From Streptomyces sp. NBC_00344 (lineage in GTDB: Bacteria > Actinomycetota > Actinomycetes > Streptomycetales > Streptomycetaceae), in NCBI RefSeq assembly GCF_036088315.1, contig NZ_CP107996.1:2190501-2254500 (forward strand): a DNA stretch of 64,000 nucleotides, in the 5' to 3' direction. This document shows positions 34,731 to 44,401 of the stretch, piece by piece (position 1 is the first letter of the stretch; each line of letters starts with the position of its first letter). Both the position numbers and the translations under genes were made by a program. The notes under the pieces were generated by a model. The model made no database searches and had not been told where the DNA came from. It saw nothing but the letters and a program-made list of their open reading frames with translations.

Positions 34731-35825
34731 CTACTTCGCCGAGCAGCTCGGCAGGTCGGCGGTGTTCCCCGAGCGGATCTTGTCCAGCGCCTTCTTCGCA
34801 CCGTCCATGGTCTTCACCTTCACCAGGGTCAGTCCGGACGGCGTGTCGGCGGCAGCGGCCGAGCAGTTCTCCGCGGGCGTCAGGAAATACCTGGCGCCCG
34901 CGTTCCGCGCACCGATCAGCTTCATCTCGATGCCACCGATCGGGCCGACCACGCCCTTGTCGGAGATCGTGCCGGTGCCGGCGACGAACTTGCCGCCGGT
35001 GAGGTCCCCCGGCGTGAGCTTGTCGACGAGACCGAGCGAGAACATCAGTCCGGCACTGGGACCGCCCACGTCGGCGAGCTTGATGTCGATGCTGAAGGGG
35101 AACGTGTGGTCGAGGCCGGCCTTGATACCGACGATCGCGTGCGGCTCCTCGGGGGGCAGCGCCTTCGCGGTGGTGAGGGTGACCTTCTTGCCGCCCTTCT
35201 GCTGATCGCCGGCTTTCGCGGCGCCGGCCGCAGTCCCGGCGGGAATCACCGTGAAGACGACCTTCTGGCCCGCCTTGTGCCGGGTGACCAGCTTGGCGAC
35301 ATCGGTCGGCTCCTTGACGGGCGTACCGTCCACTTCCTTGATGAGGTCGCCCGCGTGCAGCCTTCCCTCGGCCGGGCTGTCCTTGACGACCGTGGAGACG
35401 ACCACCCGGGACTTCACCGGGATGCCCAGTTCGTTCAGGGCAGCGACCTTGGCGCTCTCCTGGGACTCACTGAACTCCTCGGCGTTCTGCTGGGTCGACT
35501 GCTGCTCCGTGGTGCCCTCCGGGTAGAGGGTGTTGTGCGGGACGACCACCGTGTCGTGCGCGAGCCAGCCGTAGACCGCCTCGACCAGATTCATGCTGTA
35601 GTCCGCGGTCGTGACCCGGACCGTCACCATGTTGAGGTTGCCGGACGTCGGGTACGTGCGGTGCCCCGAGATCTGCAGCACAGGCTTGCCGCCGGCCCTG
35701 CCCAGGGTGTTCACCGTCGGGCCCGGGCTCATCTCGGCGTAGGGGACGCTGAGGAACACCCCGCCGCACAGCAGCGCGATCAGAACGAGCGTGGAAGTGA
35801 GCAGCGTCAGGGTGCGGCGTGGCAT
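34731..35825 (-). CDS. PDZ-Lon-like membrane protease (YlbL family)
   Basis: A 364-residue membrane-anchored protease. One N-terminal transmembrane helix (LLTSTLVLIALLCGGVFLSV) places the rest outside. A PDZ domain (about 125-205, DSPAEGRLHAGDLIKEVDG) precedes a Lon-type peptidase domain with the Ser-Lys dyad: Ser in VGGPSAGLMFSL and Lys in GIEMKLIGARNAG. The B. subtilis homologue YlbL acts on cell-division checkpoint proteins; its role here is not known. No ribosome site precedes the ATG, but TACTGT ends six bases before it, suggesting a leaderless start. Confidence 0.88.
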   Translation of the reverse strand: MPRRTLTLLTSTLVLIALLCGGVFLSVPYAEMSPGPTVNTLGRAGGKPVLQISGHRTYPTSGNLNMVTVRVTTADYSMNLVEAVYGWLAHDTVVVPHNTLYPEGTTEQQSTQQNAEEFSESQESAKVAALNELGIPVKSRVVVSTVVKDSPAEGRLHAGDLIKEVDGTPVKEPTDVAKLVTRHKAGQKVVFTVIPAGTAAGAAKAGDQQKGGKKVTLTTAKALPPEEPHAIVGIKAGLDHTFPFSIDIKLADVGGPSAGLMFSLGLVDKLTPGDLTGGKFVAGTGTISDKGVVGPIGGIEMKLIGARNAGARYFLTPAENCSAAAADTPSGLTLVKVKTMDGAKKALDKIRSGNTADLPSCSAK

Positions 35826-35890
35826 GGAACGACAGTACGGGACGGGTCTTCCGGCGCCTCGCCGGGGCCGGTCCGTCCTGGGACGCCCGG

Positions 35891-36061
35891 TCAGAGCAGA
35901 TCCGAACCGGACCCGGCCTTCTCCATGGCGTCGCGGAACCGCGCATAGCCCGCGAGTTCGGCGCCGTCGGCCGTGGTGCGGTGTCGGCCGGCCCAACCGC
36001 CCCACACGGCAGCTCCGATCGCCGCAAAGAGCGGAATCAGCAACCAGGCAAGTGCAGCCAT
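35891..36061 (-). CDS. small single-pass membrane protein
   Basis: A 56-residue protein with one N-terminal membrane helix (MAALAWLLIPLFAAIGAAVW) and a polar tail (GRHRTTADGAELAGYARFRD). GGAGG lies five bases before the ATG at 36061, which is why this start is preferred to an earlier in-frame one. It is well conserved in look but has no assigned family. It precedes the PDZ-protease gene by 65 bases on the same strand. Confidence 0.7.
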   Translation of the reverse strand: MAALAWLLIPLFAAIGAAVWGGWAGRHRTTADGAELAGYARFRDAMEKAGSGSDLL

Positions 36062-36200
36062 TGCGACCTCCGGACCCCCATGAACAGTCGCGAACCGACT
36101 GATCAGCAGATTAACCGTCTGCAGATCCAACGCTCACGGCAGGGGGTCGGTTACGCAAATCGGGCATCTGGTCGAGTGTGACTCCGAAAGATGCCCTGGA

Positions 36201-36746
<546 letters not shown>

Positions 36747-36930
36747 GGTGCCGTACCGGGAGGACAGGGTGGAATAGCGCTTTCACCCGGCACCCGCGGC
36801 CGCCGCTTGGAGCGTCCTACAGAGCGCCCGGCGTTCCTTCGGCGGTGCGGGCACTCCCCACCACTTCCCGTGCTGCGGCAGGAACGTCCGCCCCGTCGCA
36901 CGCCTGCCACCGCACCGAGGACTCCCGGTC

Positions 36931-38043
36931 CTAGATGCGGCCCCGCCGGGCCTTGCGCGCCCGTCGTACCAGCGCCGCCGTACCGAGCAGCGCCACGGTG
37001 GCACCCGCGGCACCGGCGGCCGTGGCGTCCTTGCGGCCCAGCCTGCGGCCGCCGACCGTGTACCGTCCCGCGACCTCATCGAGCAGTTCGGCGAGCACCT
37101 CCTCGTTGGTCCATTGGGGTCGCCACCCCGCGTCATGGAGTCTGCTGACGCTCACCACCCAGGGATGCATGGTGTAGGCCAGGTCGCCGGCGGGTGACGG
37201 GGTCAGTCCGATGCGGTGCAGCCGGGCCGCGGCTCCGAGCGCGACGGCGGACGGCAGCTCCATCCGGCGGATACCGCTGAGCTCCTCGACCTCCCCCTGC
37301 TCGAGCCACCCGTCGCAGCCGACCGCGAACTCGCCGTCCACCTTCTCGAGTGCCGCGTACTCCAGCGCGCTGACCAGATCGTCGACATGGCAGAACTGCC
37401 AGGTGGGACGGGTCCCCGTGACGACGAGAAGACGGGGCGACTCGAAATAGCGGGTGAGCGCGGTATCGGTGCCGCCGACCAGGACGGCGGGTCTGACGAC
37501 GGTCACGTTGAGGCCGGGGTGGGCGCGCGGCGCCCGGCGCCCCAGCCGCTCGATCTCCAGCAGGTCACCGACCCCGGTCGCCTCCGCCGTGGCCCGCAGC
37601 TCGGCGTCCTCGGAGAGCGGGATGCCGTTGTCGGGCAGCGCTCCGTAGACCATCGCGGATGTACAGAGCACGACCCGGTGGACGCCGGCGGCCGCGGCCG
37701 CGGTGAGCACCGTCTGCGTGCCGCGGACGTTGTAGGCCGTACGGGCGGCGGCGTCCCGCTCCAGATCGAGATCGAGCGCCAGATGCACCACGACATCTGC
37801 GCCGCGCAGCTTCTCGGCGATGGCCGGGTCGCGTACATCCAGAATGTGCCACTGCGCCTCGGAGACCTCCCCGCGGCGCTCGTCCATGGCCACCACCTGC
37901 TTGACCTCGTCGGATTCCGCCAGGCGCCGGGTGAGCAGCGCGCCGACACCGGAAGCGGCGCCGGTGACCGCGACGACGGGTCCTCGGGAGGGCTTGGCTG
38001 AAAGGTTTCGCGCTGCGCGAACCTGTGGATCTGGGGAACTCAC
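36931..38043 (-). CDS. NAD-dependent epimerase/SDR-family protein
   Basis: A 370-residue extended short-chain dehydrogenase. The Rossmann nucleotide motif is TGAASGVG (about 26-33), with downstream DVRDPAIAEKL and a SAMVYG segment in place of the usual catalytic Tyr-x-x-x-Lys; the Lys is not at its normal spacing, so it may be an atypical member. The C-terminus has a hydrophobic stretch followed by basic residues (RRARKARRGRI), suggesting membrane association. The GTG at 38043 has GGAG nine bases upstream. Substrate unknown. Confidence 0.82.
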   Translation of the reverse strand: MSSPDPQVRAARNLSAKPSRGPVVAVTGAASGVGALLTRRLAESDEVKQVVAMDERRGEVSEAQWHILDVRDPAIAEKLRGADVVVHLALDLDLERDAAARTAYNVRGTQTVLTAAAAAGVHRVVLCTSAMVYGALPDNGIPLSEDAELRATAEATGVGDLLEIERLGRRAPRAHPGLNVTVVRPAVLVGGTDTALTRYFESPRLLVVTGTRPTWQFCHVDDLVSALEYAALEKVDGEFAVGCDGWLEQGEVEELSGIRRMELPSAVALGAAARLHRIGLTPSPAGDLAYTMHPWVVSVSRLHDAGWRPQWTNEEVLAELLDEVAGRYTVGGRRLGRKDATAAGAAGATVALLGTAALVRRARKARRGRI

Positions 38044-38285
38044 CGGGCGTCTCCAGCGGTTGTCTTCAGTACGTACGCGAACTGACACGTACGGACCAGG
38101 TGGCGTCCATCCTGCCGCAGCGCAGGCTCCGGCATGGCACTGAGCCCTTATCCGGCCAGGGTGTCCGGTGGACGACCGCCAGGTCGGACCCGGCCTTACC
38201 GGGCGGTCACCCCCTACCCTGGGTGGTGTTGTCGGGCAATCGCTGTCGGCCATTCGGCCGACGGCCCTACGAGCCGAGGAAACCC

Positions 38286-39770
38286 GTGAGTGACACCCCA
38301 TTCGGATTCGGCCTTCCGCCGGAGGAGCCGGAGGACGGCGACGAGGGCAGGAGCAAGGGCAACCAGGGCGGCGGTCAGTCACCGATGAATCCGTTCGGGA
38401 TCGGCCCCGGCAGCGGCGGGGACAACCCCTTCGCGGCGATGTTCGGTTCGATGAACCCGAACGACCTGGGTGCGGCCTTCCAGCAGCTCGGCCAGATGCT
38501 CAGCTACGAGGGCGGTCCCGTGAACTGGGACATGGCCAAGGACATCGCACGCCAGCAGGTTGCCCAGGGCACCGCCGACGGCACCAAGGACTCCAGCGTG
38601 GGCCCCGCCGAACGGTCCGCCGTCGAAGAGGCCGTACGGCTGGCCGATCTCTGGCTCGACGGCGCCACATCGCTGCCCTCCGGCGCGGGTACGGCGGTCG
38701 CCTGGAGCCGCGCCGAATGGGTCGAGGCGACCCTCCCGGTGTGGAAGGAGCTCGTCGATCCGGTCGCGGAGCGCGTCGGTGCTGCCATGGGCGGCGTACT
38801 GCCCGAGGAGATGCAGGCCATGGCAGGCCCGCTGCTCGGCATGATGCGGTCCATGGGCGGTGCCATGTTCGGCCAGCAGATCGGGCAGGCCGTGGGGGTG
38901 CTCGCGGGTGAGGTGGTCGGATCGAGCGACATCGGGCTCCCGCTGGGCCCGGCGGGCAAGGCCGCACTGCTGCCGCTGAACATCGAGGCCTTCGGCAAGG
39001 ACCTGGGTGTCGACAAGAACGAGGTCCGGCTTTATCTGGCTCTGCGCGAGGCCGCCCACCAGCGTCTTTTCGCTCACGTTCCGTGGCTGCGCTCGCATCT
39101 GTTCGGCACCGTCGAGGGCTACGCCCGCGGCATCAAGGTCGATACCTCGAAGCTGGAGGACGTGGTCGGCCAGCTCGACCCCTCGCACCCCGAGCAGCTG
39201 CAGGAGGCCCTTCAGCAGGGCATGTTCCAGCCGGAGGACACTCCGGAGCAGAAGACCGCCCTGGCCCGTCTCGAGACCGCGCTCGCGCTGGTCGAGGGCT
39301 GGGTGGACGCGGTGGTCCACGAGGCCGCGAAGACCCGTCTGACCTCGGCGGACGCGCTGCGCGAGACGCTGCGCCGACGCCGCGCGTCCGGCGGCCCCGC
39401 CGAGCAGACCTTTGCCACCCTGATCGGACTGGAACTGCGCCCGCGGCGGCTGCGGGACGCCTCGCGGCTCTGGGCGTCGCTGACCGACGCCCGCGGGGTC
39501 GACGGACGGGACGCACTCTGGGAGCACCCGGACATGCTGCCGACCGCATCCGATCTGGACGACCCCGACGGCTTCGTCCACCACGAGCAACTGGACTTCT
39601 CCGAGCTGGACAAGATGCTCGGCGAGGCAGCCGGGACCCGTCCCGGCGAGGCCGGCCCGGAGAAGAACGGCCCGGAGAAGAACCGCTCGGAGGAGAGCGG
39701 CTCGGAAAAGGACGTTTCCGGTACGGCGCAGGACGGCGGCACGAGCGACGAGGACGACACCGACAAGTGA
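38286..39770 (+). CDS. Zincin_2 (DUF2342) family predicted metalloprotease
   Basis: A 494-residue protein. Gly/Pro/Asn-rich N-terminus (about 1-80), then the family core with LREAAHQRLFAHVPWLRSHL, where the His of EAAH and the Glu form the degenerate zincin helix typical of this actinobacterial family. A Lys/Glu/Ser-rich acidic tail follows (after about 450). Peptidase activity is predicted by the family only. GTG at 38286, with GAGGA upstream. The stop overlaps the NUDIX start (GTGA). Confidence 0.85.
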   Translation: MSDTPFGFGLPPEEPEDGDEGRSKGNQGGGQSPMNPFGIGPGSGGDNPFAAMFGSMNPNDLGAAFQQLGQMLSYEGGPVNWDMAKDIARQQVAQGTADGTKDSSVGPAERSAVEEAVRLADLWLDGATSLPSGAGTAVAWSRAEWVEATLPVWKELVDPVAERVGAAMGGVLPEEMQAMAGPLLGMMRSMGGAMFGQQIGQAVGVLAGEVVGSSDIGLPLGPAGKAALLPLNIEAFGKDLGVDKNEVRLYLALREAAHQRLFAHVPWLRSHLFGTVEGYARGIKVDTSKLEDVVGQLDPSHPEQLQEALQQGMFQPEDTPEQKTALARLETALALVEGWVDAVVHEAAKTRLTSADALRETLRRRRASGGPAEQTFATLIGLELRPRRLRDASRLWASLTDARGVDGRDALWEHPDMLPTASDLDDPDGFVHHEQLDFSELDKMLGEAAGTRPGEAGPEKNGPEKNRSEESGSEKDVSGTAQDGGTSDEDDTDK

Positions 39771-40306
39771 GTCTTCACGACGAAGCGGTCCTGACGCTCG
39801 AGCAGTACCGGGGCCGGGACGGTGGCGCGGAGCAGGCGGAACTGCGGCAGCACTATCTGGATCACCTCGCGGCGCATCCGGACGGGATGTGGAAGGCCTG
39901 CACGGCGGGACACCTCACCGCTAGTGCGCTGGTGATCGATCCGGAGCGCGGCCGTGTGCTGCTCACCCTGCACCGGAAGCTGCGGATGTGGCTGCAGATG
40001 GGCGGACACTGCGAACCGGGCGATCCGACGCCGGCCGCGGCGGCGCTGCGCGAAGCGACCGAGGAGTCGGGGATCACCGGTCTGACCCTGCTGCCCGGCG
40101 GCCCGGTGACGCTGGACCGTCACGCGATCCCGGCGCCCTGCAACCGGCACCTCGATATGCAGTACGCCGCGCTGGCAGCCCCGGGATCGACCGAACTGAT
40201 CAGTGACGAATCGCTGGATCTGCGCTGGTTCGGCTACGACGAGGTGCCGGCCGTGGCCGATGCCTCGGTCCAGCGCCTGGTGGACCGGGTCCGGGCAGTG
40301 CTCTGA
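39767..40306 (+). CDS. NUDIX hydrolase
   Basis: A 179-residue NUDIX protein. The box region is MGGHCEPGDPTPAAAALREATEESGI; the REATEESG half matches the consensus well while the first Glu is shifted, so activity is likely but not guaranteed. It hydrolyses a nucleoside diphosphate derivative of unknown kind. GTG at 39767 overlaps the TGA of the upstream gene, implying coupling. A hairpin terminator follows. Confidence 0.85.
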   Translation: MSLHDEAVLTLEQYRGRDGGAEQAELRQHYLDHLAAHPDGMWKACTAGHLTASALVIDPERGRVLLTLHRKLRMWLQMGGHCEPGDPTPAAAALREATEESGITGLTLLPGGPVTLDRHAIPAPCNRHLDMQYAALAAPGSTELISDESLDLRWFGYDEVPAVADASVQRLVDRVRAVL

Positions 40307-40313
40307 GCGACAC

Positions 40314-40352
40314 GGTGAGGGGCGGTCCCTACCACGGGACCCGCCCCTCACC
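40314..40352. terminator. terminator between NUDIX and AIM24 genes
   Basis: GGTGAGGGGCGG-TCCC pairs with GGGA-C-CCGCCCCTCACC (one bulge), between convergent stops. Confidence 0.65.
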
Positions 40353-40373
40353 GGCGCGCTGACGCGAGGGCAC

Positions 40374-41129
40374 TCAGCTCCAGGCGTTGCCCTGGTTCTG
40401 GGTGTGCGCCCCGTACTGCCCGACACCGTACTGCGCACCGAGCCCCTGCCCGATCTGCGCGTGCTGCGGCGGCATCACCTCGCTGGGCTGGACGAGCGCG
40501 AAGCCCTGCCCGAGGAAGCTGAGCTCCCAGCCCTCGCCGGTGTCACCGCGTCGGCGCCGCACGTTCGACGAGTGCGTCTGCGCCTGCATCTGCACCCGCA
40601 GTCCGGACGACCAGGCGACGATCGCGTCCGCGTCGGCGTTGACGTACTTGTCCGGCGTGACCTGCATCATCAGCGGCTGGCCCGAGGTCATCAGCGCGAC
40701 CTTTCCCTGCCCGGTGATGTTGAGCTGGTACTTGCCGGACCCGGAGATGCCGTACTGACTGTCCACTGCCACGACCGTGTGACTGAGAGTGGAGTCCATC
40801 GCCAGCACGTAGGCACTGTCCACCGTCAGACCCTCGTGGTCGACGTCGACGATGTGCACATGCTGCGCCAGGTTGGCCAGGTAGACCGTGCCCTGCCCAT
40901 GGCAGCGCATCAGGTTCAGCCCCTCGCCGGTGTGAGCCCGAGCGCGGTGCTGCTGGTTCGACTGGTACTCGGCGTCGAATTCGATCAGCCCCTGATAGGC
41001 GACCATCGAGCCCTTGCGGGCGAGGATGTCGTCGTGTCCGGCCAGCGCGACCCGCAGCAACTGCGAGTTCTGCGCCGTGTACCGGTCCTGGGTCTGCTGT
41101 TCCGTGTAGCTGAAAAGCGGGCTCTGCAT
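40374..41129 (-). CDS. AIM24-family protein (3 of 3)
   Basis: A 251-residue beta-rich AIM24 protein (family of the TRAP-like mitochondrial protein Aim24). Core segments: ILARKGSMVAYQGL, GEGLNLMRCHGQGTVYLA and LALMTSGQPLMM. The C-terminal 30 residues are Gly/Gln/Tyr-rich (QIGQGLGAQYGVGQYG), probably flexible. It ends the three-gene minus-strand operon. Function in bacteria is unknown; the family often co-occurs with TerD. Confidence 0.8.
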   Translation of the reverse strand: MQSPLFSYTEQQTQDRYTAQNSQLLRVALAGHDDILARKGSMVAYQGLIEFDAEYQSNQQHRARAHTGEGLNLMRCHGQGTVYLANLAQHVHIVDVDHEGLTVDSAYVLAMDSTLSHTVVAVDSQYGISGSGKYQLNITGQGKVALMTSGQPLMMQVTPDKYVNADADAIVAWSSGLRVQMQAQTHSSNVRRRRGDTGEGWELSFLGQGFALVQPSEVMPPQHAQIGQGLGAQYGVGQYGAHTQNQGNAWS

Positions 41130-41145
41130 GGTGTTCTGGCTCCTC

Positions 41146-41826
41146 TCAGTTCCGGATCCGCAGACGGTCGGTACTGTCCTCACTCGGCTGTACGACGACG
41201 ATTCCCTGTCCGGAGAAGGCCATCTGGTAGGCCTCCCCGCTGCCCCGCCCGATGAGTGAGGACGCCTTGAAGCTCCGCTTCCCCTTCACCCTGAGATTCG
41301 GGGACCAGGCGACAAGGGCGTCCGGGTCGACATAGGTCTCGTCCTCACCGCTGCCGCAGTCCACCACCAGCGGGGTGCCCCGCGAGGTGATGGCGACCCA
41401 TCCGCTGCCGGAGACCTGGATGTTCCACAGCCCCTGGCCGGCGAACTTCGCCATGCCCTTGACCCGCTCCACACCCCAGGTGAGGTTCGCGTCGAAGGCC
41501 AGCAGGTTGGTGCCGTTGACCGAGAGCGCGTCGTTGTTGAGATTGATGACGACGACATCCGCGCCGTAGTCGGCGAGATAGAGCAGTCCGTCGCCGGAGC
41601 ACTTCATCAGCGGGGCGCCCTCACCGGTGATCCAGTCACGGGCGATCTGGCGCACGGCCGGCGGGTTCGGCTCGTACTGGACGAATCCCTCGTACGCGAC
41701 CATCGAGCCGGTACGGGCGAGGAGATCCTGCCCGGTCTGCATGGCGACCTTCAGCATCTTGCTGCCGTGGTTCTCCATGCGGGCCGTGACGGGGGTCGGG
41801 GTGTAGCCCGCGAGTTGCTGGTTCAT
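41146..41826 (-). CDS. AIM24-family protein (2 of 3)
   Basis: A 226-residue AIM24 protein: LLARTGSMVAYEGFVQYE, GAPLMKCSGDGLLYLADYG, VAITSRGTPLVVDC and SGEAYQMAFSGQGIVVVQPSE are the shared family blocks. It lies 16 bases before the third AIM24 gene and 11 bases after the TerD-AIM24 fusion, so all three are co-transcribed. No signal or membrane segment. Confidence 0.82.
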   Translation of the reverse strand: MNQQLAGYTPTPVTARMENHGSKMLKVAMQTGQDLLARTGSMVAYEGFVQYEPNPPAVRQIARDWITGEGAPLMKCSGDGLLYLADYGADVVVINLNNDALSVNGTNLLAFDANLTWGVERVKGMAKFAGQGLWNIQVSGSGWVAITSRGTPLVVDCGSGEDETYVDPDALVAWSPNLRVKGKRSFKASSLIGRGSGEAYQMAFSGQGIVVVQPSEDSTDRLRIRN

Positions 41827-41837
41827 GACGGGCTCCC

Positions 41838-43436
41838 TCAGACCTCGTACGGCTGGACGATGATGAAGTTCCCGGGCGCGCCCCGGAACTGGAGGTTGAC
41901 GCTCTCGCCGCTGTCGCCCGGATAGGCGTTGCGCCGAAGCCTCACCTGGCTGGAGACGATCACCTGCGAAGCGGACGACCAGGCGACCACCGCGTTGCAG
42001 TCGGCGAACGTGGTCGGCGTGACCGGCAGGACCACCGGGGTGCCGTGGGTCTTCACCACGATCGTGCCGGTCCCCTGGAACAGCATGGTGAACAGGGCAC
42101 CGCCGGGAATGCCGTGCCCCTCGATCCTGCGGACCTCGTACTGCAGCGTCTCGTCGAAGGCGAGCACGTTCTCAGCGGAGACGCAGATGCCGTCGCCCTG
42201 AAGTTCGATGGGATGCAGATGGGAGCTGTCCTCGGCGAAGAAGACCTGGCCGCGGCCGGTACAGCGCATCAGCTGCATCTCCTGGCCGGTGGCATTTCCC
42301 ACGATCCGCCCGGCGAAGCCGGCGCCCTTGTAGCTGAAGTCGACCTTGCCCTGATACATCACCATGCTGCCCTGGCGGGCGAGTACCGGGTTGCCGCTGA
42401 CGGTGAGGTCCGCCCGCATCAGATACTGGTTCTGCGGGGTCCACCGCTGGCCGGTGGCCGTTTCGCGGTACTTCTGGAAGGCGGCCTGCAGGCCTGGGCC
42501 GGCGGCCGGCTGCTGCTGCTGCCCGTACGGAGCGGGCTGCCCGTAGGGGGCGGGCCCGCCGTACGGAGCGGCCCCCGGCGGCTGGGCCTGGCCCGGCACC
42601 TGGCCGAACTGCGGCTGCTGAGGCGGCTGTCCGTACGGAGCGGGAGCGGGCGGCGGTACGGTCCCACCCGGCATCTGCATCGGCGCGGCGATGGTCGGCG
42701 CCGCATGTACGGGCGGTGGTGTGTGCGCGGGCGGCGGCTGCTGCCCGGCGGACGGACCTCCGAACGCCGGTGCGGGCTGCGGGGCGTGGGCCTGCTGGGG
42801 CGCGGCGGCCGGGGCGCCGAACGACGGCGCGGGCTGGGCGGCCGGAGCACCGAAGGCGGGCGTCCCGAAAGCGGGCGGCGTGCTCTGCGGCTGGGCGGCC
42901 GGCTCCTCCTCGGCCACCTCGCCGCCGAAGTTCCTCAGCAGGGCGTCGAGCCCGCCGTCGAAGCCCTGCCCGATGGCGGCGAAGCGCCAGACGTCCTTGA
43001 GATAGAAGTCGCCCAGCATGACCGCACGCTCGGTGGTGAACTCCGAGCCGGTGAAGGCATATCTGACGACCTCTTCACCACCCGCGACGATGCGGATGTA
43101 CCCGGGGCCGGCCTGCGACATCTGCCCGGGTCCGTCGATGGTCGCGGTGAACGAGAGCTTGTGGATGTTGGCGGGAATGCGGTCGAGGGTGACCCGGAAC
43201 GATTCGGTGTCGCCGGCCTGGGTGCCGAGAAGCTGAACCGACTCCTCGGGAGACTTCGGCTGGTTGAAGAAAATGAAGTAACGGTCGTCCGAAAGCTGCT
43301 CATTGGCGTCGAGCCCGAAGCAGCTGATGTCGAAGGTCAGTCCGGCGCCCGCGATCTGCACACCTACGTACAGATCGGTGCCCGCCGTGAGGTCACTGAT
43401 CTTGGCCTTGTGGCCGCGTTGGAATTCCCTGGCCAT
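41838..43436 (-). CDS. TerD-AIM24 fusion protein (1 of 3)
   Basis: A 532-residue fusion. Residues about 1-175 form a TerD/stress-protein domain (YVGVQIAGAGLTFDISCFGLDANEQLSDDRYFIFFNQ...LGDFYLKDVWRF split here), whose acidic loops bind calcium in the family. Residues about 175-325 are a low-complexity Pro/Ala/Gly/Gln linker. Residues about 325-532 are an AIM24 domain (LARQGSMVMYQGKVDF, GQVFFAEDSS, VVKTHGTPVVLPVT). TerD proteins belong to stress-response and metal-linked membrane complexes. ATG at 43436, first gene of the operon. Confidence 0.87.
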   Translation of the reverse strand: MAREFQRGHKAKISDLTAGTDLYVGVQIAGAGLTFDISCFGLDANEQLSDDRYFIFFNQPKSPEESVQLLGTQAGDTESFRVTLDRIPANIHKLSFTATIDGPGQMSQAGPGYIRIVAGGEEVVRYAFTGSEFTTERAVMLGDFYLKDVWRFAAIGQGFDGGLDALLRNFGGEVAEEEPAAQPQSTPPAFGTPAFGAPAAQPAPSFGAPAAAPQQAHAPQPAPAFGGPSAGQQPPPAHTPPPVHAAPTIAAPMQMPGGTVPPPAPAPYGQPPQQPQFGQVPGQAQPPGAAPYGGPAPYGQPAPYGQQQQPAAGPGLQAAFQKYRETATGQRWTPQNQYLMRADLTVSGNPVLARQGSMVMYQGKVDFSYKGAGFAGRIVGNATGQEMQLMRCTGRGQVFFAEDSSHLHPIELQGDGICVSAENVLAFDETLQYEVRRIEGHGIPGGALFTMLFQGTGTIVVKTHGTPVVLPVTPTTFADCNAVVAWSSASQVIVSSQVRLRRNAYPGDSGESVNLQFRGAPGNFIIVQPYEV

Positions 43437-43556
43437 ACGAAACGACCGTCCCCCATCCCGGAAATGCGATTACGTCGCGCCAGGCTAGCGGCAAAAGCCG
43501 ACATCCGGCCAAGGCGGTGCCCACCCGGTACGGAGACGGTACAGAGTGACGCAGCG

Positions 43557-44153
43557 TCACTCACCGCGTGCGGCGGGCAGATGCGGCAGCCGTTCCGCGG
43601 CCACCACACCCTCGAGATATCCGCGGGCGCGTTCGGTGCGCGGATAGGCGTCGAGTAGCTGCCAGAAGCGCGGGCCGTGGCCGGGCACCAGCAGATGGGC
43701 CAGCTCGTGGAGCAGTACGTAGTCGACCACGTACTCGGGCATGCCCTGCAGCCGGTGCGAGAGCCGGATGCTTCCCTCGGCCGGAGTGCAGGAGCCCCAG
43801 CGGGTGTTCTGGTTGGTCACCCATCGCACCGATTCGGGTCGGGCCCTGCCGTCGAAATACTGGGCGGACAGCCGCTCCGCGCGCTCCGTCAGCTCCACGT
43901 CGCCGAGAACCCGCTTGCTCTCCTGGGCGGCGAGCTTGTCGAGCATCACGGTCACCCAGCGGCGCTCCTCGGCATCCGACATACGGGCCGGGATCAGCAC
44001 GATGGTGCGATCGCCCTCACGGTAGGCGGAGACGGTTCTGCTGCGCCGAGCGCTTCTGCGCACCTCGACCGCGCTCGTCACAGGGCCGCGGGGCTGCTGG
44101 CTCCTGGCGCTGCGCGATGGGTTTCCGGCGGTGTGCAGGGGATCGACGGGCAC
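43557..44153 (-). CDS. M48-type (YgjP-like) metallopeptidase
   Basis: A 198-residue soluble protein. The zinc site is HELAHLLVPGHG with a third His region downstream; WGSC in NQNTRWGSCTPAEGSIRLSHRL is the YgjP/DUF45 signature. Family members are predicted peptidases of unclear substrate. Start GTG at 44153. TAACGT ends six bases before it, so a leaderless start is possible. Divergent from the ThiF-like gene. Confidence 0.85.
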   Translation of the reverse strand: MPVDPLHTAGNPSRSARSQQPRGPVTSAVEVRRSARRSRTVSAYREGDRTIVLIPARMSDAEERRWVTVMLDKLAAQESKRVLGDVELTERAERLSAQYFDGRARPESVRWVTNQNTRWGSCTPAEGSIRLSHRLQGMPEYVVDYVLLHELAHLLVPGHGPRFWQLLDAYPRTERARGYLEGVVAAERLPHLPAARGE

Positions 44154-44257
44154 GCCCCGACGTTACCCGCTGTCAGTGCGGGAAGTCCTGTCCCCGGACG
44201 CGCGGAGCTTGATCCGTTCCACGGTGTGCACCATTTGAAGTACTAATTCCCCACCCC

Positions 44258-44266
44258 TGTGGATAA
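44258..44266 (+). other. isolated DnaA-box match
   Basis: TGTGGATAA is the reverse complement of TTATCCACA, the E. coli-type DnaA box. It stands alone between two divergent genes. A second isolated match is at 50710. Single sites can titrate DnaA or be regulatory; this is sequence-match only. Confidence 0.35.
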
Positions 44267-44401
44267 CTTTTCGCAGCGTCTGCGCACTCCCGCCATTCTG
44301 GCAACGGGCGCAGGCACCAGGATCGCGCGAAGAGCGTGCGGCAGGTGTGGCGAGTGCGCGTCAGGACGCACCGGGGGCCCACCGACGAACGGGGACGAAC
44401 A

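Noticed and set aside
36747..36930. Frames in the gap between moaE and the SDR gene
   Set aside because: Short shadow frames rich in Arg and Pro; I see no gene, only sequence upstream of moaE without a clear promoter.
44241..44250. GGAAT on the minus strand near the M48-type gene as a SigR -35
   Set aside because: The trinucleotide 18 bases downstream is ACA, not GTT.
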